Shown piece after piece: positions 62,080 to 64,000 of a stretch of 64,000 bases of DNA. A model generated the notes under the pieces. The model saw nothing but the letters and a program-made list of their open reading frames with translations. It did not search any database and was not told where the DNA came from. The stretch is taken from the NCBI RefSeq assembly GCF_007833275.1, contig NZ_CP042241.1, positions 1,364,001 to 1,428,000 on the forward strand, read 5' to 3'. Each line of letters begins with the position of its first letter. The first letter of the stretch is position 1. Source of the DNA: Salarchaeum sp. JOR-1 (GTDB lineage: Archaea; Halobacteriota; Halobacteria; Halobacteriales; Halobacteriaceae). The position numbers and the translations under genes were made by a program.

Positions 62080-63738
62080 ATGACAGTATCCGACCGGCTC
62101 GACCCGTACCACTTCTACGAGGACGACTGGGACGATTACGACGCCCTGCGCGACGCCTTCGAGTGGGAGGTTCCGGATCGGTTCAACATGGCGCACTACG
62201 TCTGCGACCGCTGGGACGACGACGAGCGGGTCGCGCTGTACGCGGAGGACGGCGACCGCGAACGCACGCTCACGTTCGGCGACCTCGCGGACGCGACCGA
62301 CCGGCTCGCGAACCACCTCGCCGCACGGGGCGTCGAACCCGGCGACCGCGTCGGCGTGAACGCCCCGCAGAAACCGGAGACGGTCATCGCGCACGTCGCC
62401 GCGTGGAAACTCGGCGCCGTCTCCGTCCCCCTCAGTACGCTGTTCGGCGTCGACGGCCTCTCCTATCGCCTCGACGACTCCGGAACCGTCGCGTGCGTGG
62501 TCGACGCGTCCAACGTCGACACGCTCCGGGACGTCCGCGACGACCTCGACGACCACCACACCGTCCTCACCGTGGACGTCGACGACCCCACCGGGGACGA
62601 GGCCGACCTCTGGGACGCCATCGACGATTCCTCCGCCGACTTCGATACCGCAGACACGGACGCCGAGGACGACGCGATCATCATCTACACGTCCGGCACC
62701 ACCGGCGACCCGAAAGGCGTCCGGCACGCCCACCGCCTCCTCCTCGGCCACCTCCCACTCTTCCTCACCACCTTCTGCAACCTCGACCTCCGCGAGGACG
62801 ACGTCGCGTGGACGCCCTCCGAGTGGGCGTGGGTCGCCTCCCTCTTCGACGTCGTCTTCCCCGCGCTCTACTACGGCCGGCCGGTCGTCGCCTCCGCCGG
62901 CGGCCAGTTCGACCCCGCGGACGCCTTCGAAACTATCGAGCGGTACGACGTCTCCCTCCTCTTCGCACCGCCGACCGCGCTCCGAATGATGATGCGGGTC
63001 GACGACCCCGACGAGACCTACGACACGGACGCGGTGCGCGTAATCTCGAGCGGCGGCGAATCCCTCGGGCAGAGCATCGTCGACTGGGGCGAAGACGTCT
63101 TCGCGGGCGCGGCCGTCCACGAGGGGTACGGCCAGACGGAGGCCAACCTCCTCATCGGGGACTGCACCGCGCTCACCGAGTTCCGCGAGGGGAAGATGGG
63201 GCTCGCCGGCCCCGGACACGACGTCCGCATCGTCGACACCGAAACGGCGGAACCCACGGTCGACTCCGGGGCGGTCGGCGAGATCGCGGTTCGGTACGAC
63301 GGCGACCCCGTCTGCTTCAAGTCCTACCTGAACAAGCCCGAGAAGACGGAGCGGAAGGTCCGGAACGGCTGGCTGCTCACCGAGGACCTCGGGCGGATGG
63401 ACGCTGACGGCTACGTCTCCTTCGTGAGCCGGAAGGACGACGTGATCATCTCTGCGGGCTACCGCATCGGCCCCGAGGAAATCGAGGAGAGCCTCGCCGG
63501 TCACGACGCCGTCGCGGACGCGGCCGTCATCGGCGTGCCGGACGACGAACGCGGCGAAATCCCGAAGGCGTTCGTCGTGCTCGCCGACGGCTACGACCCG
63601 AGAGACGACCTCCGCGAACGCCTGCAGTCGCACGTGAAGGAACGGCTCGCGAAGTACGAGTACCCGCGTGAGCTCGAGTTCATCGACGCCCTCCCGAAAA
63701 CGACGACCGGGAAAGTACGGCGCGCGGACCTCCGCTAG
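62080..63738 (+). CDS. Acyl-CoA synthetase (medium-chain/acetyl-CoA-type AMP-binding)
   Basis: 552 residues. The ATP loop is YTSGTTGDPKGVRH, EGYGQTEANLLIG is the adenylate motif, and YRIGPEEIEESL and the lysine motif LPKTTTGKVRRADL close the protein. It resembles the medium-chain acyl-CoA synthetase branch. It is divergent from the HMGCS-like operon and converges, with a four-base overlap, on an alcohol dehydrogenase gene. Confidence 0.91.
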   Translation: MTVSDRLDPYHFYEDDWDDYDALRDAFEWEVPDRFNMAHYVCDRWDDDERVALYAEDGDRERTLTFGDLADATDRLANHLAARGVEPGDRVGVNAPQKPETVIAHVAAWKLGAVSVPLSTLFGVDGLSYRLDDSGTVACVVDASNVDTLRDVRDDLDDHHTVLTVDVDDPTGDEADLWDAIDDSSADFDTADTDAEDDAIIIYTSGTTGDPKGVRHAHRLLLGHLPLFLTTFCNLDLREDDVAWTPSEWAWVASLFDVVFPALYYGRPVVASAGGQFDPADAFETIERYDVSLLFAPPTALRMMMRVDDPDETYDTDAVRVISSGGESLGQSIVDWGEDVFAGAAVHEGYGQTEANLLIGDCTALTEFREGKMGLAGPGHDVRIVDTETAEPTVDSGAVGEIAVRYDGDPVCFKSYLNKPEKTERKVRNGWLLTEDLGRMDADGYVSFVSRKDDVIISAGYRIGPEEIEESLAGHDAVADAAVIGVPDDERGEIPKAFVVLADGYDPRDDLRERLQSHVKERLAKYEYPRELEFIDALPKTTTGKVRRADLR

Positions 63739-64000
63739 TCCCAGTTGTGGAGCGCGTCGGCGAACACCTCCCGCACGTCCTCCTCGGTGACGGGCCGCGG
63801 ATTCGTTCTGAGGAGGCGTTTCTGGGTGTCGACGGTCTGTTTCGCGAGCCAGTCCAGGTCGTCCTCGGTGACGCCCGCGAGTTCGTGGAGGCCGCTCGGC
63901 AGGACGTTCAGGTCTTTCTGTAGCTGAATGTACTGCTCCTTGAGCGCGTCCGCGGCTTCGCGGTTCGTCATGCCCGCGGTGTCCACGTCGAACATCTCCG
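63735..64000 (-). CDS. Iron-containing alcohol dehydrogenase, C-terminal fragment (start outside window)
   Basis: Only the last 88 or so codons are visible. The end has PSGLHELAGVTEDDLDWLAKQ and NPRPVTEEDVREVFADAL, matching the helical C-terminal domain of group III Fe-dependent alcohol dehydrogenases. The metal-binding His residues are beyond the right edge. An ATG at 63995 is internal. The stop lies inside the acyl-CoA synthetase stop region. Confidence 0.83.
   Translation of the reverse strand, partial: EMFDVDTAGMTNREAADALKEQYIQLQKDLNVLPSGLHELAGVTEDDLDWLAKQTVDTQKRLLRTNPRPVTEEDVREVFADALHNWD

Noticed and set aside
1-64000. CRISPR array, insertion sequence or prophage
   Set aside because: No regularly spaced repeat series, transposase, integrase or phage structural gene was found on either strand.

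Overview
The window is a chromosomal segment of an extremely halophilic archaeon (class Halobacteria). The support is consistent: very high G+C (45 of 60 bases in 48001-48060, counted by hand), a strongly acidic proteome, archaeal-type ribosomal proteins (L21e, L24e, S28e, L7Ae, L18e), RNA polymerase subunits D, F, K and N, an archaeal mevalonate kinase/isopentenyl phosphate kinase pair, KorAB ferredoxin oxidoreductase, F420-dependent and LLM flavin enzymes, and TATA boxes 25-30 bases ahead of nearly leaderless genes. The genus cannot be fixed from the sequence. I see no CRISPR array, insertion sequence, integrase, rRNA or origin. No stretch above 300 bases lacks a gene; the longest gaps are 53204-53495, 14156-14381 and 40870-41093, each described below.

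Layout. 1-7.7 kb: RNA and translation housekeeping (Nop5 fragment, YwbE-like protein, HVO_2753-type zinc finger + EF-1beta, L21e-RpoF-DUF655-KsgA-MscS-HemK2), with a lipoprotein and a cystathionine synthase/lyase on the other strand. 8-10 kb: two MetE-like genes. 10-13 kb: Tat-exported penicillin-acylase homologue and a small membrane protein. 12.9-14.2 kb: L7Ae-S28e-L24e-Ndk operon. 14.4-17.8 kb: membrane protein, TmcA, DUF456 protein. 17.9-25.1 kb: GluRS, a hydrolase, and the isoprenoid/RNA block Mvk-IPK-RNase J-IdsA. 25.2-28.2 kb: BCCT transporter and LLM monooxygenase. 28.2-34.3 kb: a long ribosomal protein/RNA polymerase block on the minus strand, tRNA-Ser(GCT)-S13-S4-S11-RpoD-tRNA-Leu(CAG)-L18e-L13-S9-RpoN-RpoK-Eno-S2. 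34.4-36.7 kb: divergent moaA and mrp. 36.7-40.9 kb: a lower-G+C pair of secreted/surface genes. 41.1-45.5 kb: KorAB, an LrpA1-like regulator and an aminotransferase. 45.6-47.7 kb: small accessory enzymes and an EamA transporter. 47.8-64 kb: an acyl-CoA/lipid-type catabolic region.

How the genes work together. The 17.9-34.3 kb stretch is the conserved haloarchaeal backbone for translation, transcription, glycolysis (enolase) and isoprenoid lipid synthesis. The right third is accessory metabolism: two acyl-CoA ligases, an acyl-CoA dehydrogenase, a fused hydroxyacyl-CoA dehydrogenase/enoyl-CoA hydratase, thioesterase, CaiB-type CoA transferase, and a thiolase-DUF35-HMG-CoA-synthase-like triad, with FMN and F420 oxidoreductases, a regulator and an iron-type alcohol dehydrogenase fragment. 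Together these could activate and oxidise a fatty or branched acyl substrate.

The least-explained parts are (i) the lower-G+C island at 36.7-40.9 kb, encoding a very large PKD-repeat exoprotein with a three-fold Tyr/Arg/Thr-rich repeat beside a C-terminally membrane-anchored partner, (ii) the HMG-CoA-synthase-like protein without its catalytic cysteine in an otherwise intact triad, (iii) several perfect inverted repeats at promoters, and (iv) a duplicated 45-base intergenic element.
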